Shown here piece after piece: positions 63,214 to 64,000 of a stretch of DNA of 64,000 bases. How positions within the stretch are numbered: position 1 is the stretch's first letter; the number at the start of each line of letters is the position of its first letter. The position numbers and the translations under genes are program-made. Source of the stretch: LMUY01 sp964244655 (GTDB lineage: Bacteria; Pseudomonadota; Alphaproteobacteria; Acetobacterales; Acetobacteraceae); the NCBI GenBank assembly GCA_964244655.1, contig CAXTJU010000004.1:20608-84607 (forward strand). The letters run 5' to 3'. The notes beneath the pieces were generated by a model. The model had not been told where the DNA came from, ran no database searches, and was given only the letters and a program-made list of their open reading frames with translations.

Positions 63214-64000
63214 TCAAGCCTGGCAAGCCTCGAACCCCCGGCGCAGCTGCGGCCGGTTCAGGTTGCGCCCGATGAACACCAGCCGGGATCGCTTCTCCCC
63301 CTCGGGCGCGCCCCCGATGAAGTCCCCGTCCGCGATCATGTGCACCGCCTGGAAGGCGAACCGCCGGTCGTCGCCCTGGTAATGCAGGATGCCCTTGGTC
63401 CGCAGCAGGTCCTGGCCCTTTTCCTGCAAGAGCTGGCCGATCCAGGCATTGAACTTCTCCGGGTCGAGCGGGCGCGCCGCCTCGAACGACATGGAGTTGA
63501 TGTCGTCGTTGTGCTCGTGCTCCGTCTCGGTCAGGAAGCCGGGCTGCACGTCGGCCAGGATGCGTTGCAGGTCGAACGCGCCCTGGTCCAGCACCGCGGC
63601 GATGTCCACTGCCGAGCGCTGCGCCCGGTGGATGGCGGCGAAGCGGTTGATCTTGCGGATGCTGGCCTCGACCGCCTCCAGCTCGCCCGGCGTCACCAGG
63701 TCGGTCTTGTTCAGCACGATCACGTCGGCAAACGCGATCTGCGCCTCGGCTTCGGCGCTGTCCTTCAGCCGGGCGGGCAGGTTCTTGGCGTCCACCACCG
63801 TCACGATCGCGTCCAGCCGGGTGCGGGCGCGCACGCCCTCATCGACGAAGAAGGTCTGCGCCACCGGCGCCGGGTTCGCGAGCCCGGTGGTCTCGATGAT
63901 GATGCCGTCGAACTTGCCCTGGTTCTTGCCCTGGCGCTTCATCAGCCCGCCGACGATGCGGATGAGGTCCCCGCGCACGGTGCAGCAGATGCAGCCGTTG
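63214..64000 (-). CDS. CobW/COG0523-type metallochaperone GTPase, N-terminus cut by window edge
   Basis: 262 codons present, running off the right edge. The first visible residues are NGCICCTVRGDL, the CXCC metal site of COG0523 proteins. ETTGLANPAPVAQTF is switch II, VIVLNKTDLV the guanine-specificity NKxD, and the CobW_C domain follows (GILHYQGDDRRFAFQAVHMI). Walker A and about 70 N-terminal residues lie outside. These GTPases insert zinc, cobalt or other metals into client proteins; the metal cannot be told. Confidence 0.92.
   Translation of the reverse strand, partial: NGCICCTVRGDLIRIVGGLMKRQGKNQGKFDGIIIETTGLANPAPVAQTFFVDEGVRARTRLDAIVTVVDAKNLPARLKDSAEAEAQIAFADVIVLNKTDLVTPGELEAVEASIRKINRFAAIHRAQRSAVDIAAVLDQGAFDLQRILADVQPGFLTETEHEHNDDINSMSFEAARPLDPEKFNAWIGQLLQEKGQDLLRTKGILHYQGDDRRFAFQAVHMIADGDFIGGAPEGEKRSRLVFIGRNLNRPQLRRGFEACQA

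Overview
The window is about 70% GC, with alphaproteobacterial features throughout: TrcR and DUF1192 genes, a cysteine-free L31, ALA synthase (C4 heme pathway), an NdvA-like glucan exporter, ROSE-type control of hsp20, and the linked dnaB / alr / radA genes. The best fit is a member of the Acetobacteraceae or a close relative, probably chromosomal. This is inferred from protein character, not from a search. No rRNA, tRNA, CRISPR array, transposase or complete phage gene was seen. Positions outside the long reading frames were counted by hand.

Layout. 1-7151: a cut-off serine-glyoxylate aminotransferase, the rplM-rpsI operon with a good promoter, an NmrA-like reductase, a retropepsin-like lipoprotein, mobA, a GNAT enzyme and a HAF-repeat protein ending in a Hint domain. 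7191-8402: nhaA. 8467-14738: seven overlapping genes (CgeB-like glycosyltransferase, sugar nucleotidylyltransferase, methyltransferase, a glycosidase-like protein that looks circularly permuted, PIG-L deacetylase, GT4 glycosyltransferase, CelD/FemAB-like acyltransferase) that look like an uncharacterised glycoconjugate pathway. UDP-glucose dehydrogenase and UDP-xylose synthase genes (15304-17650) lie beside it and could supply sugar nucleotides. 17722-26316: hrpB, an HtrA-type lipoprotein with a two-component pair, and dnaB preceded by DnaA-box-like sites.

26441-37128: an exosortase-type O-glycosylation ligase with a tiny partner, a quinone-reductase-like enzyme, alr, an MlaE/MlaF pair, then a low-GC island (about 31.9-33.0 kb) and radA, an acyl-CoA ligase and two tandem glycine-zipper proteins. 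The island holds a disrupted gene whose N-terminus looks like a proteasome-type Ntn hydrolase. 37225-49512 is a ten-gene leftward operon: a Liv-type ABC importer, then hydratase/dehydrogenase, CoA ligase, thiolase and two acyl-CoA dehydrogenases in the order of pimFABCD, so probably uptake and beta-oxidation of a dicarboxylate-like acid. Both its ATPases have altered core motifs.

49628-64000: nitronate monooxygenase, a blue-light LOV histidine kinase with a divergent single-domain receiver, a TetR regulator with a visible operator and its EthD / DUF4188 targets, hemA, a CBS protein, the glucan exporter, pdxY, a Spy-like protein, rpmE, hsp20 with a likely RNA thermometer and heat-shock promoter, DUF1192, trcR, an aldo/keto reductase, a WD40 protein and a cut-off CobW-type GTPase.

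Two dispersed repeat families run through the window. One is a composite repeat of about 110 bases, mostly at gene 3' ends. The other is a CCCTCTCCC hairpin, one copy of which lies inside the PIG-L coding sequence.
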